Source: Bacteroidetes bacterium 43-16
Lineage (GTDB): Bacteria > Bacteroidota > Bacteroidia > Chitinophagales > Chitinophagaceae
Assembly: GCA_001897525.1 (NCBI GenBank)
Contig: MKTB01000002.1
Coordinates: 194,196-258,195, forward strand
Length of the DNA stretch: 64,000 nucleotides
Direction of reading: 5' to 3'
This document shows, one piece after another, positions 1 to 9,239 of the stretch. Every line of letters starts with the position of its first letter. Within the stretch, counting starts at the first letter, position 1. The notes below the pieces were generated by a model. The model was not told the origin of the DNA. It ran no database searches and worked only from the letters and a program-made list of their open reading frames with translations. Both the position numbers and the translations under genes were made by a program.

Positions 1-2633
1 AGCCGCTCTTTGGCCTGGTTCAGATTTTCAAAAGAACCTCCATAAGTAATGTGATACCCTACGGGCAATTTTACTTGTTGCGCTACTTTTTGCTGAAGTT
101 CTTTCACGATACTCTGCACATCCCGGCCTTTGACATTGAAACCGACTATGATACGGCGCTGGGCATTTTCACGCTGTATCTGGTTAGGCCCTTCCTTGAT
201 CTGTACATCGGCCAGTTGCGAAAGTGGTATTTGGTTGCCCTGGGCGGTAGGTATCAGCAAACGTTTTACATCTTCCAGTCGCTTGCGGTCATTGGCATCC
301 AGTCGAACCACCAGATCAAAACGTTTTTCACCTTCAAAAACCAGCCCGCTGCTTTGCCCGGCAAATGCCGTGTTTACTATATTGTTGATGTCGGCAATGG
401 ACAAATGATACTGTGCAATAAGCGGCCGGTTGTATTGAATAATTACCTGCGGCATTCCTGTAACCGGTTCCACATAAAGGTTTTCCGCTCCTTGTACGGT
501 ATTCACCACTTTTCCCAACTGTGCTGCTGTAGCAGCCAGTGTATCCAGGTTCTCCCCATAAATCTTTAATACCACATCCTGCCTGGCACCGGTCATTAGT
601 TCATTAAAACGCATCTGCACCGGGTACTGAAAACCTGCGGTGATGCCCGGAACATCCTGTAGCGCCTTACTCATTTTTTCTGCCAGTTCGGGAAATGTCT
701 TTGCGGAAGTCCATTCCTTTTTGTCTTTCAGGATCACCATCATATCACTGGCTTCCATTGGCATAGGGTCGGTAGGTACTTCACCGCTGCCAATCTTGGT
801 AACCACTTTTATTACTTCCGGGAACTTTGTCTTTAAAAGGTGTGCGGCTTTCTGCGTATGCTCGATTGTTGTGTTCAAATTGCTGCCGGTAAGCACACGG
901 GTATCTACGGCAAAATCACCCTCTTCCAGGGAGGGAATAAACTCGCCACCCAAACGGGAAAGAATAAAAACTGAAACAATGAAAAGTACTGCAACCAATG
1001 AAAGGATAAGTTTGGGCAGCCGCAATGCCCGGAGTAACATCTTTTGATAAAATGCTTCAATGGCCGCCATCATCCGGTCGGAATAGTTCACTTTTGTACT
1101 GCTTTTTCTTTTCAGTACCAGCGAGCTCATCATTGGAATATAGGTAAGTGATAGTAAAAATGCACCCAATAAGGCAAAGGCCACGGTTTGCGCCATCGGC
1201 TTGAACATCTTGCCCTCTATGCCCTGTAAGGAAAGAATAGGCAGATAAACAATAAGGATGATGATCTGCCCGAACACGGCGCTGTTCATCATTTTACCGG
1301 CGGCAGTGGTAACGGTTCCGTTCATTTCTTCTTTGGAAATGCCACCTATCTGTCGGAAATGTTTATTATGTGCTATCTGGTGCATTACCGCTTCCACGAT
1401 GATTACCGCGCCATCGATGATCAGGCCGAAATCCAGCGCACCGAGGCTCATCAGATTACCGCTTACGCCAAACAGGTTCATCATACAGATGGCAAATAGC
1501 ATAGCCAACGGAATAACCGATGCAACCAATAAACCCGCACGGATATTTCCAAGAAATATCACCAGCACAAACACAACAATGAGCGCACCCTCCATCAGGT
1601 TATGCTCAACGGTTCCGATAGCATTGTTGACCATCTTTGTGCGGTCAAGGAACGGTTCGATCACCACACCCTGGGGCAGTGTCTTTTGAATTTGGGCGAT
1701 GCGTTCTTTTACGTTTTTAATGACCTGGCTGCTGTTTTCGCCTTTCAGCATCATCACCACGGCACCGGCCACTTCGCCCTCGTCATTATAGCACACAGCG
1801 CCGTAACGGGTGGCATAGCCCATTTTTACAGCAGCAACGTCACGAATAAAAAGTGGTGGCTGATCGGGTCTGTTTGTAATGGCTATGTTCTGAATATCTT
1901 CAATAGTGCCTATCAGCCCTTCACTACGGATATACAGGACGGTGGGGCCTTTTTCGATGTAAGCGCCTCCCGTATTCTGGTTGTTGGCTTCCAGTGAAGC
2001 AAACACATCTTTGATGCTGATGCCGTGGGCGTGTAATTTGTCGGCGTTTACGGCTATTTCATATTGCTTCAGCTTGCCGCCAAAACTGCTGACTTCGGCT
2101 ACGCCTTTTACGCCCAATAACTGGCGGCGCACAATCCAGTCCTGAATGGTACGCAGTTCGGTGATGTCGTATTTTTTTTCAAAACCTTTTTTCGGACGTA
2201 CCACATATTGATATATTTCTCCCAATCCCGTTGATATGGGGCCTAATGCCGGTGTACCGATGCCTGGGGGGATTTGGCTTTGCACCTGTTGCAGACGTTC
2301 CGCCACCTGCTGCCTTGCCCAATAAATATCAATACCATCTTCAAAAACAATGGTTACCAGCGAAAGCCCGAACCGGGAAAAGCTGCGGATCTCCTTTAAG
2401 CCGGAAATATTGCTGTTTGCCTGTTCGATGGGAAAGGTTACCAGTCTTTCAATATCAGTGGCTCCGAAAGAAGGAGCAATGGTGATGACCTGCACCTGGT
2501 TATTGGTAATATCCGGCACAGCATCAATAGGTAATCTGGTGGTTTGATAAGCACCTATGACTATCAGGGCGATTACCAATAGCCCTACAATGAGTTTGTT
2601 CCTTACGGAAAACTCAATAATTCTATTTAGCAT
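1..2633 (-). CDS. CzcA/CusA-type heavy-metal efflux RND permease (3' end outside window)
   Basis: Reading leftward from the ATG at 2633, about 877 codons are open to the window edge. The product is an inner-membrane proton-driven RND pump of the heavy-metal family (HME). The N-terminus starts with a TM helix (MLNRIIEFSVRNKLIVG), followed by the porter-domain signature with DAVPDITNNQVQV. The TM4 acidic motif LDFGLIIDGAVIIVEA matches the CusA/CzcA pattern DFGxIVDGAVxxVE. The second porter loop carries MRFNELMTGARQDV, typical of CusA. The C-terminal TM bundle is missing. In Bacteroidetes such proteins may carry a fused TolC-like domain, which cannot be checked here. Metal specificity is unknown. 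Confidence 0.93.
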   Translation of the reverse strand, partial: MLNRIIEFSVRNKLIVGLLVIALIVIGAYQTTRLPIDAVPDITNNQVQVITIAPSFGATDIERLVTFPIEQANSNISGLKEIRSFSRFGLSLVTIVFEDGIDIYWARQQVAERLQQVQSQIPPGIGTPALGPISTGLGEIYQYVVRPKKGFEKKYDITELRTIQDWIVRRQLLGVKGVAEVSSFGGKLKQYEIAVNADKLHAHGISIKDVFASLEANNQNTGGAYIEKGPTVLYIRSEGLIGTIEDIQNIAITNRPDQPPLFIRDVAAVKMGYATRYGAVCYNDEGEVAGAVVMMLKGENSSQVIKNVKERIAQIQKTLPQGVVIEPFLDRTKMVNNAIGTVEHNLMEGALIVVFVLVIFLGNIRAGLLVASVIPLAMLFAICMMNLFGVSGNLMSLGALDFGLIIDGAVIIVEAVMHQIAHNKHFRQIGGISKEEMNGTVTTAAGKMMNSAVFGQIIILIVYLPILSLQGIEGKMFKPMAQTVAFALLGAFLLSLTYIPMMSSLVLKRKSSTKVNYSDRMMAAIEAFYQKMLLRALRLPKLILSLVAVLFIVSVFILSRLGGEFIPSLEEGDFAVDTRVLTGSNLNTTIEHTQKAAHLLKTKFPEVIKVVTKIGSGEVPTDPMPMEASDMMVILKDKKEWTSAKTFPELAEKMSKALQDVPGITAGFQYPVQMRFNELMTGARQDVVLKIYGENLDTLAATAAQLGKVVNTVQGAENLYVEPVTGMPQVIIQYNRPLIAQYHLSIADINNIVNTAFAGQSSGLVFEGEKRFDLVVRLDANDRKRLEDVKRLLIPTAQGNQIPLSQLADVQIKEGPNQIQRENAQRRIIVGFNVKGRDVQSIVKELQQKVAQQVKLPVGYHITYGGSFENLNQAKER

Positions 2634-2914
2634 AAATTTCTTCTGGAATTTGTTAACGATAATTTGGCTCACAGAAGAATACCTGCGCAATGATTAGCCG
2701 CACATCGGAACAATAGTATGTAGCAAGATTATTTAGCCCCTTGCAGAAAGTATAGACAATCTAAAAGAGACAAAACATCAGTTACAGTTCACAATACTAC
2801 TTTGAGATAGTATTGCAAACAGAATGGCTATCTTATTCAACATAAGAATAGCGTCCAGACTATTGTTGTAGTGCTGTTAAATCAAAACAGGAACGTTCTG
2901 TGAGAAAAAAAACA
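2634..2914. promoter_or_regulatory. Intergenic region with inverted repeat upstream of czcA
   Basis: A 281-bp gap separates the small secreted-protein gene from czcA, both leftward. It contains a perfect 8-bp inverted repeat, CAATACTA at 2792-2799 and TAGTATTG at 2808-2815, with an 8-nt loop. There is no T-run after it, so an operator is more likely than a terminator. No reading frame of interest was seen. Confidence 0.35.
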
Positions 2915-3298
2915 TTAACAGGCTCTCGGAGGCTGCCAGATAGAATTTTGGTAGTTGAAAGAATACGCTGTTGAATTGTATAAAAGCGGTTTTTCTTTCT
3001 TATTGTAAAAAGGAGGGACTATTTGAAAATGTGTAGATACAGATGGAATAACAAAGGTGACTAAAGAGGTGTGTGCAACCATTTTAAAAGGCAATTGCAT
3101 ATCCCGGTCATAATCGGCATCATGTGGACTGCCGTGCATATAGTGCATATCCAGGAAGGCCAAAACAGAAATAGAAGGATCTTGCGCACGATGCTCCATA
3201 AAATGCTCTATCAGCACAGGCAACTTCCACACCTCTTTGAAAGGTGTAAAAGCAGTCAGATAGACTGATAAAAAAAATATGGCTATCATCTTCCTCAT
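2915..3298 (-). CDS. Small secreted hypothetical protein upstream of metal efflux gene
   Basis: 127 aa. An N-terminal hydrophobic segment (MRKMIAIFFLSVYLTAF) looks like a signal peptide or anchor. The mature part is His- and Met-containing (HFMEHR, LDMHYMHGSPHDADYDRDMQ), which would fit a periplasmic metal-binding accessory, but I recognise no domain. It is read in the same direction as the CzcA-type pump 281 bp downstream, which suggests a metal-related role by context only. Start chosen at the ATG preceding the signal peptide. Confidence 0.6.
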   Translation of the reverse strand: MRKMIAIFFLSVYLTAFTPFKEVWKLPVLIEHFMEHRAQDPSISVLAFLDMHYMHGSPHDADYDRDMQLPFKMVAHTSLVTFVIPSVSTHFQIVPPFYNKKEKPLLYNSTAYSFNYQNSIWQPPRAC

Positions 3299-3535
3299 TG
3301 AAGCAAAGGTACTTAAAAATATAATGCTATTTACTGGTATATGCTATTTTAAATTGTTCAAAATAAATTCAATATATGTAGCCATTTTATATGCCATAAC
3401 AGAAAAAATTGGAACTATAAACACTGGTGGAAAACCCAAAATTTGCTATTTTTGTTAAACAATATGAATTGAATTAATGAAAAAATCATTCCAAAATAGG
3501 AATGATTTGGGAGATATTACTTTTGGTGACTGGTC
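3299..3535. other. Intergenic region; possible ICE left boundary
   Basis: A 237-bp AT-rich stretch with no gene. It contains TTTGCTATTTTTG at 3442-3454, which resembles TTTGCTTATTTTTGC near the right end of the ICE (46325-46339). IntDOT-type integrases use sites related to GTANNTTTGC, so this could be an attachment half-site. TATTTTTG also fits the TAnnTTTG promoter element, so the match may be coincidence. Confidence 0.25.
3479..3508 (-). terminator. Rho-independent terminator of rteC
   Basis: Perfect 10-bp stem, AAATCATTCC at 3483-3492 with GGAATGATTT at 3499-3508, loop AAAATA. On the minus strand the stem is followed by a T-run. It lies 28 bp beyond the rteC stop. Confidence 0.8.
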
Positions 3536-4363
3536 CTACTTTTCGTCCTGTTCATCCATTTTCTTTAAAAGCCCGTCCCGGAGTTCATCAAGAAATTTTG
3601 TCCGGTTTATTTTTCGGGTTCGCAATTCCAAAAACGTTTGATAGAAATTGCCTAATTCGATATTAAACGTATTCTCAAAATATTGCGCTATCAGTCTTAT
3701 ATCGCTATTGCCGTTATCGAAAACGCCTTGACAATTCAGTGCATAAATTAGCTCTATCATGGCGGTTTTACTTCCCGTCCAATTCAGCTTTTGCGTGGCT
3801 ACTGATTTACTGTCTTGGGTTTTGCTGTACAGTTGGTCTTCGATATACACCTGTATCAAGTCGTTGGCGATTATCTTGGCAACCTTATAGTCATGTGAAG
3901 TGGAAAAGGTTTGGTCAGATTGAAAGTAATAAGTGTCCAGCCATAACTTAATATCGTGCTTACCCCGCACAAAAAAATTTTCATCAAGAAAGGAATTATT
4001 GCTACGATAGTACTTATAGAAATCGAGGTTATTATCAAAGAACCTCTTTAATTTTTTGAGTTCTTTGTTGAGGTATTTTCTTATAGATTTCGTTCCATAG
4101 GGTTTTCTTGCCTCAATTTTATAGATGGCATTGTAATAAATGAGTTGAGCGATAATGGCTGGTTTCTGATATTTGAAAAAATGTATTTCTTCCTGCTCGT
4201 TTTCAAATCCAGTTTTCAATACATATTCTTTCAGTTCAGTAGTCTTGCTTAAAATGAGTTCAATTGCTTTCTCATAGGAAGCTAAGACATTTCCCTGCTC
4301 GTATGCCAATTCTTTTATTTCTTCATCTAATTCATCTGATATTTTCTTAAAATATTCTGTCAT
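3536..4363 (-). CDS. rteC: RteC-family ICE regulator
   Basis: 275 aa. RteC is the DNA-binding protein that in CTnDOT activates the excision genes in response to tetracycline signalling. The family is recognised by the long helical N-terminus (FFKYQKPAIIAQLIYYNAIYKIE, residues about 65-87) and the C-terminal winged-helix-like part with LNWTGSKTAMIELIYAL and RKINRTKFLDELRDGL. No rteA/rteB two-component genes are seen in the window, so its input signal here is unclear. It has its own terminator downstream and about 230 bp of non-coding sequence upstream. Confidence 0.9.
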   Translation of the reverse strand: MTEYFKKISDELDEEIKELAYEQGNVLASYEKAIELILSKTTELKEYVLKTGFENEQEEIHFFKYQKPAIIAQLIYYNAIYKIEARKPYGTKSIRKYLNKELKKLKRFFDNNLDFYKYYRSNNSFLDENFFVRGKHDIKLWLDTYYFQSDQTFSTSHDYKVAKIIANDLIQVYIEDQLYSKTQDSKSVATQKLNWTGSKTAMIELIYALNCQGVFDNGNSDIRLIAQYFENTFNIELGNFYQTFLELRTRKINRTKFLDELRDGLLKKMDEQDEK

Positions 4364-4596
4364 TCAAATTATCACTTTTGTAATTAATTGATTACCCCAG
4401 AATAACTCTTAAATACTTGCTTAATTTATCCGGTTGTGTAACAATTATTTTTGCTTGAATTTTTGGTTTAAAAAAGTCATTTATTGCTCTTTTGACGTTT
4501 TATCTCAAAGGGGTTCTACAACCTCAATCCCCAAAGAATTAAGTTTACTTTCTCTATGTGTTTATATGTCCACCCCATAAAACATCTTTCATTTGT

Positions 4597-5046
4597 TTAC
4601 ATATAAATTACTGTTACGTCAATTGTCTTGTCTGCGTTCAATTCAAAACTTGCTTTGGAAAAATTAGGCCTGTTTCGTAAACCTATTGACTGATAATTGG
4701 AAAATCCAATTCCCTCTTTGGGTAAAAGCAAACCTTTATCAATCTTTCCGTTATTGTTTTCATCGTGTAAAATATTTACGGCATATCTCCCTTGGGGCAG
4801 GCTTTTAAAAGTAATTTCAGATTTGCCATTTACAATTTTCGCTTTCTCTAATCGGTAATATTTTTTGTAATCTTCATCGGGGATTGAATTATCTTTGTTA
4901 TAGAGGGCGAATTGAACAACACCCTTTGAATTTCGTAAATTTTCTACCTTAACGGTCAAGGTGTAGGTTTCTGCCTGATTTTCCGAAAATGAACAGAGAA
5001 AAAAACATAACCCAACTGTCAGTATAATAAAAATTGTTGCTTTCAT
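4597..5046 (-). CDS. DUF2141 secreted protein at the end of the RND efflux operon
   Basis: 149 aa with a signal peptide (MKATIFIILTVGLCFFLCSF). The rest is the DUF2141 beta-sandwich fold: TYTLTVKVENLRNSKGVVQFALYN, then SLPQGRYAVNILHDENNNGKID, the conserved GxYAvxvxHDxNxNGkxD signature. The function of the family is unknown; it is periplasmic or surface-exposed. The gene follows the RND permease after only 3 bp and is the last gene of the TetR-led operon. Confidence 0.85.
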   Translation of the reverse strand: MKATIFIILTVGLCFFLCSFSENQAETYTLTVKVENLRNSKGVVQFALYNKDNSIPDEDYKKYYRLEKAKIVNGKSEITFKSLPQGRYAVNILHDENNNGKIDKGLLLPKEGIGFSNYQSIGLRNRPNFSKASFELNADKTIDVTVIYM

Positions 5047-5049
5047 TTA

Positions 5050-8000
5050 TTATTGTTTTTTATTTGAACCCAATTTTTCTTTCATTCTATCTACTCCGTA
5101 GTACACCATTGGCACTAAATAAACCGTCAATGCTAATGAAGAAAGCAAACCGCCAATGATTACCCACGCCAAACCGTTTTTCCATTCGGCTGCTGTTCCG
5201 CTGGCTAATGCTATGGGCAACATTCCTATTGCCATTGATAAAGTCGTCATCAAAATGGGTCGCATACGTTCTTTTCCTGCGGTAATCAATGCTTCCTGAT
5301 AATGTTTTCCTTCTGCCTTCAAATGGTTGGTAAAGTCCACAATCAAGATGGAATTTTTTGTTACCAATCCCATTAGCATAATCAAGCCGAGCAAAGCAAA
5401 TAAGCTCAAATTGCTTAACGATAAATTCAAGGCTAAAAATGCTCCGATTGCTGCAACGGGTATGGCAAACAGGGCAACAAAAGGATAAATGTAACTGTCG
5501 TATAAGGCTACCATAATCAAATAAATCAGTAAGAATGAAATCAGCAATACCGAACCCAAAGCCCCGAAACTGTCGTTTTGCCGTTTAATATCGCTTCCCC
5601 AAGTCATTTGTATGCCGTTGGGTAAAGGATTGTTTTTGAGATATGCCACTACATCGTCTGCTACTGTTCCCGAAGGTCTGCCGAGTGCATCGGAAGTTAA
5701 TGTAACGGCAGGTTGCCGGTCTTTTCGTTCTAAAAGCGAAGGCGAATTATCTCTTTCAATAGTTGCAAACTGTGAAACTTCAATCGGAATGCCCATTGGA
5801 TTTATAATGTTGAGTTGGTTTACATCATCATAATTTTTACGGCTGAATTTATCCAACCAAATCCGTACAGGATATTCTGTTCCGTTTTCCGTTAAAGTGG
5901 CATCGTCATTTCCTGTAAAAGCGGTACGCAAATTCATTCCCACATAAGCCGTGTTCAATCCTAAACGCTGCATTTTGTCTTTGTCAGGAATGACTTTTAA
6001 TTCAGGGCTTCCTGCTTCTACCGAAAGCCGCACATTATCTGCTCCGGGTATTTTTTCAATAACTGTTTTTAAGTCATTACCTGTCTGCATTACCTGGTCT
6101 AAGTCGCTTCCGCTTAATGTAATTTCTATCGGTGCAGAACGTGGAATTAAGCCTAATGCTATCATTGAAAAATTGATGCCTGAATATTCTTTTTGCAAAT
6201 CAGTTCGCAATTTCCGCATAAAGGTTTCGGTAGAGAGATTATTTGTTTCTTTCCTGGATTTTAGCTGAATAGTAAATTCAGTTTTATTGGCAGAACCAAC
6301 TCCCAAACTTCCGATACCTGTGCTTGGTCCGCCTACATTGCTGAAAACAGTTGAAACTTCGGGTTGCTTCAGAATATAGTTTTCTATTTTTTCTGAAACC
6401 AAATTGTTTTGCTGAATGGAAGTACTTTTATCAAACTCTAATGCCAAACGGAATTTCCCTTGGTCGCCTGTGGAAATGAGTTCCTTTCCAATAATTCCCT
6501 GCTTCATCATTGCTACCGTTCCTACGAACAGCAACAAAACAAATCCTGTAAAAATGAGTTTGTGATGTAAAACCCAATTCAATGTTCTGCCATACCAATT
6601 GATGAATTGGTCTAACTGATGTTCAAACCAAAGCAAAAAACGATTAAAGAAATTAGTCGGTTGCAAATCTTCTTTTTTCCCGATGCGTGAAGCCAGCCAA
6701 GGCGTTAAAGTAAACCCGACCAATAAACTTGTAAGCGTAGAAGTGATAACTACTACCGAAAACTGTTTGAGCATATCGGCAACAAAAACCTGTAAGAACA
6801 AAATCGGCAAGAACACCACCACATCAACCAATGTAATAGACAATGCCGAAAAACCGATTTCCATTCTTCCGTCCATAGCTGCCGTTCTTTTTTCTTTACC
6901 CATATCCAAATGGCGTTGGATATTTTCTAAAACTACGGTAGCATCGTCCACCAAAATGCCGATGATTAAAGACATCGCCAGCAAAGTCATCAGATTGAGC
7001 GTATAGCCCCAAAGCCACATCACGGCAAAAGCGGTAATTAAGGAAGTCGGAATGGCAACTAAAACAATCAGTGAGTTTCTGAAACTTCGCAGAAACAGCA
7101 ACATTACCAACGACACTAAAATCACGGCTAAAATCAAGTCAAACACCACCGAGTTAACGGCTGCAATGGTGTTATCGGTGCTATCGTCCGTAACTACAAA
7201 TTTTACATCTGCATTGGCATTTTGTTTTTCAATGGACTGAAATTTTTCCCTAATCAGTTTTGAAACATCAACGGCATTGGCATCGCCTTGTTTCTTTATC
7301 ATTAAGCCAATACCGTTTTTACTGTTGTAACGGCTATACGAAGTAATTTCTTTAATGCCGTCTGTTACTTCCGCAATATCTTTCACATAAACAGGACTGT
7401 TTGGAAAAGGCATTGCGACCTGAACATTCTGAATATCATTGATAGTATTGAATTTGCCAACTAACCTAACTGAATTATTTTCTGTATCGGTTTGTAATTT
7501 TCCCGCAGGTAAATCAATACCTGAACGATTGACGGCTTCCACTACCTGGTACAAAGAAATTTTATAGAGCTTCAATTTTTCTTTATCCACCTTGATTTGA
7601 ATTTCCCGTTCTTCTCCGCCTAAAATGGCAATCTCTGCTACTCCTTTTAGTTGTTGGATTTGTGGCAGGTAATCGTCTTTCATTTTTTGGTAAAAGTCAG
7701 TCGGCTCTAAATTGCTTGTTGCACTTACCGACATTATCGGCAAATCATTAGGCGATACTTTGCTCATTACAGGGTTTTGAATATCGTTAGGCAAGTCCTT
7801 TCGGATATTGTCAATGTAGCGTTGAGCGTCCTGCATTGTTTTGTCCAAATCCGTTCCGTATTTCAGATTGGCTATGATGATTGAAGCATTGGGTAATGAT
7901 TTGGTAAGCAAATAATCTACGCCCTCCAGATTAGAAAGTGCATCTTCAATTTTTCGGGAAACGGAAGTTTCCACTTCGTTGGGTTCTGCACCGGGATAAA

Positions 8001-8148
8001 CGGTTTTGATAACCACAACAGGCTGATTAAAATCGGGCATCAGTTCATAGCTCAAATTCTTGTAGCCGATAATTCCCAACAGGGCAAATACGCTGAAAAG
8101 TACGATAATCAGCGAGGGACGTTTGATTGATATTTCTGTAATATTCAT
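5050..8148 (-). CDS. RND efflux permease, HAE1/AcrB-like
   Basis: 1032 aa, full length for the family. It is an inner-membrane proton antiporter that feeds a TolC-type exit duct. An N-terminal TM helix follows the cytoplasmic start ISIKRPSLIIVLFSVFALLG; the porter signature PDFNQPVVVIKTVYPGAEPNEVE is present. The TM4 motif GILVDDATVVLENI contains the two Asp residues of the proton relay. A second porter half and a C-terminal TM bundle complete it. It lies 11 bp after the adaptor gene within the operon TetR, lipoprotein, cupin, VOC, TolC, MFP, RND. Substrate unknown; the family exports drugs, solvents, dyes or lipids. Confidence 0.95.
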   Translation of the reverse strand: MNITEISIKRPSLIIVLFSVFALLGIIGYKNLSYELMPDFNQPVVVIKTVYPGAEPNEVETSVSRKIEDALSNLEGVDYLLTKSLPNASIIIANLKYGTDLDKTMQDAQRYIDNIRKDLPNDIQNPVMSKVSPNDLPIMSVSATSNLEPTDFYQKMKDDYLPQIQQLKGVAEIAILGGEEREIQIKVDKEKLKLYKISLYQVVEAVNRSGIDLPAGKLQTDTENNSVRLVGKFNTINDIQNVQVAMPFPNSPVYVKDIAEVTDGIKEITSYSRYNSKNGIGLMIKKQGDANAVDVSKLIREKFQSIEKQNANADVKFVVTDDSTDNTIAAVNSVVFDLILAVILVSLVMLLFLRSFRNSLIVLVAIPTSLITAFAVMWLWGYTLNLMTLLAMSLIIGILVDDATVVLENIQRHLDMGKEKRTAAMDGRMEIGFSALSITLVDVVVFLPILFLQVFVADMLKQFSVVVITSTLTSLLVGFTLTPWLASRIGKKEDLQPTNFFNRFLLWFEHQLDQFINWYGRTLNWVLHHKLIFTGFVLLLFVGTVAMMKQGIIGKELISTGDQGKFRLALEFDKSTSIQQNNLVSEKIENYILKQPEVSTVFSNVGGPSTGIGSLGVGSANKTEFTIQLKSRKETNNLSTETFMRKLRTDLQKEYSGINFSMIALGLIPRSAPIEITLSGSDLDQVMQTGNDLKTVIEKIPGADNVRLSVEAGSPELKVIPDKDKMQRLGLNTAYVGMNLRTAFTGNDDATLTENGTEYPVRIWLDKFSRKNYDDVNQLNIINPMGIPIEVSQFATIERDNSPSLLERKDRQPAVTLTSDALGRPSGTVADDVVAYLKNNPLPNGIQMTWGSDIKRQNDSFGALGSVLLISFLLIYLIMVALYDSYIYPFVALFAIPVAAIGAFLALNLSLSNLSLFALLGLIMLMGLVTKNSILIVDFTNHLKAEGKHYQEALITAGKERMRPILMTTLSMAIGMLPIALASGTAAEWKNGLAWVIIGGLLSSLALTVYLVPMVYYGVDRMKEKLGSNKKQ

Positions 8149-8159
8149 TTTCGCTGATT

Positions 8160-9215
8160 TTATTTAATCGTAATATTCGCTCCGTCAAACAGGTTGATAA
8201 AGCCATTCGTTACAACAATATCGCCTGTTGCCAATCCGCCTGATACAATCGTTTTATTGCCGATATTTCTTGATATGGTTATCGGTTGCAATACGGCTTT
8301 TCCGTTTTTTATGATATATACTTTCGCTTTTCCATTTTCTTCTGTAATGGCAGATGTCGGAATAAGAATACCTTGTTCTTGCTTGGTGTCAGAAAGATTT
8401 ACCTTACCGAACATTCCCGATTTTATGGTTAAGTTGTTGGTGTTGGCAACCTGAAACTGTATAGGAAAACTATTGCCCATATTGGCTTTACTTCCTGTCA
8501 TTGTTACTTTGCCCGAAAGGGAAATGTCGGGATAAACATCAGCACTAATTTTATAAGTCTGATTGTTTTGAAACTGCACCAAATCATTTTCGGGAACATT
8601 GACCGTAAAGCGTAAAGTGCTTATATCCGTAATTTGTAGCAACGGAATACCCGGTGCTGCAAAACCACCCTCCTCATTGAGCTTGGCAGTTACCACACCG
8701 TTGAAAGGTGCTTTTATAGTGGTTTTACTGATTTGCTCCAATAAAGTCGCTTTCTGAACTTTTGCAGCTTTCAATCCCAATTTTGCCTTTTCCAACTGCA
8801 CACCTTGAACGGCATCGGCTTCTGTTAAAATGGTGTATCGTTTTACATCGTCTTCCAAACCCTCAATCTGTACTTCAACTGCTTGCAGTTGTAGCTTCAA
8901 CAACGAGTTATCCAACTGAATAAGTGTTTGTCCTTTGCTTACACTACTTCCAACATCTACCAAAACAGCATTGATTTTTCCTTGTATATCCGCACTGATT
9001 TTTGTTTCCTTATTCGGCTCAAAAGTACCTGCATAAGTATTTGCATCATCAATAGTCTGCAAACGAATGGTGTCAGCATTTACAGTAATAGGTTTTTCTT
9101 TGTCATATTGATACACCTTGCTTTCGGTGGTTTCTTTATTGTTTTTCAACTTAAAAAACACAAGTGCTATTACCGCAATCAAAGCAATTATCCCGATTAT
9201 TTTTTTCCAATTCAT
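8160..9215 (-). CDS. RND periplasmic adaptor (membrane fusion protein)
   Basis: 351 aa. It joins the RND permease to the outer-membrane TolC protein. An N-terminal membrane anchor (IIGIIALIAVIALVFF) is followed by a barrel-sandwich (lipoyl-like) half, VDVGSSVSKGQTLIQLDNSLL, a helical hairpin (about residues 105-165), the second lipoyl half TTIKAPFNGVVTAKLNEEGGF, and a beta-barrel and membrane-proximal domain ending ATGDIVVTNGFINLFDGANITIK. Located between tolC and the permease gene with spacings of 24 and 11 bp. Confidence 0.94.
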   Translation of the reverse strand: MNWKKIIGIIALIAVIALVFFKLKNNKETTESKVYQYDKEKPITVNADTIRLQTIDDANTYAGTFEPNKETKISADIQGKINAVLVDVGSSVSKGQTLIQLDNSLLKLQLQAVEVQIEGLEDDVKRYTILTEADAVQGVQLEKAKLGLKAAKVQKATLLEQISKTTIKAPFNGVVTAKLNEEGGFAAPGIPLLQITDISTLRFTVNVPENDLVQFQNNQTYKISADVYPDISLSGKVTMTGSKANMGNSFPIQFQVANTNNLTIKSGMFGKVNLSDTKQEQGILIPTSAITEENGKAKVYIIKNGKAVLQPITISRNIGNKTIVSGGLATGDIVVTNGFINLFDGANITIK

Positions 9216-9239
9216 ATTCCTGATTTTTTATCCGTTATT

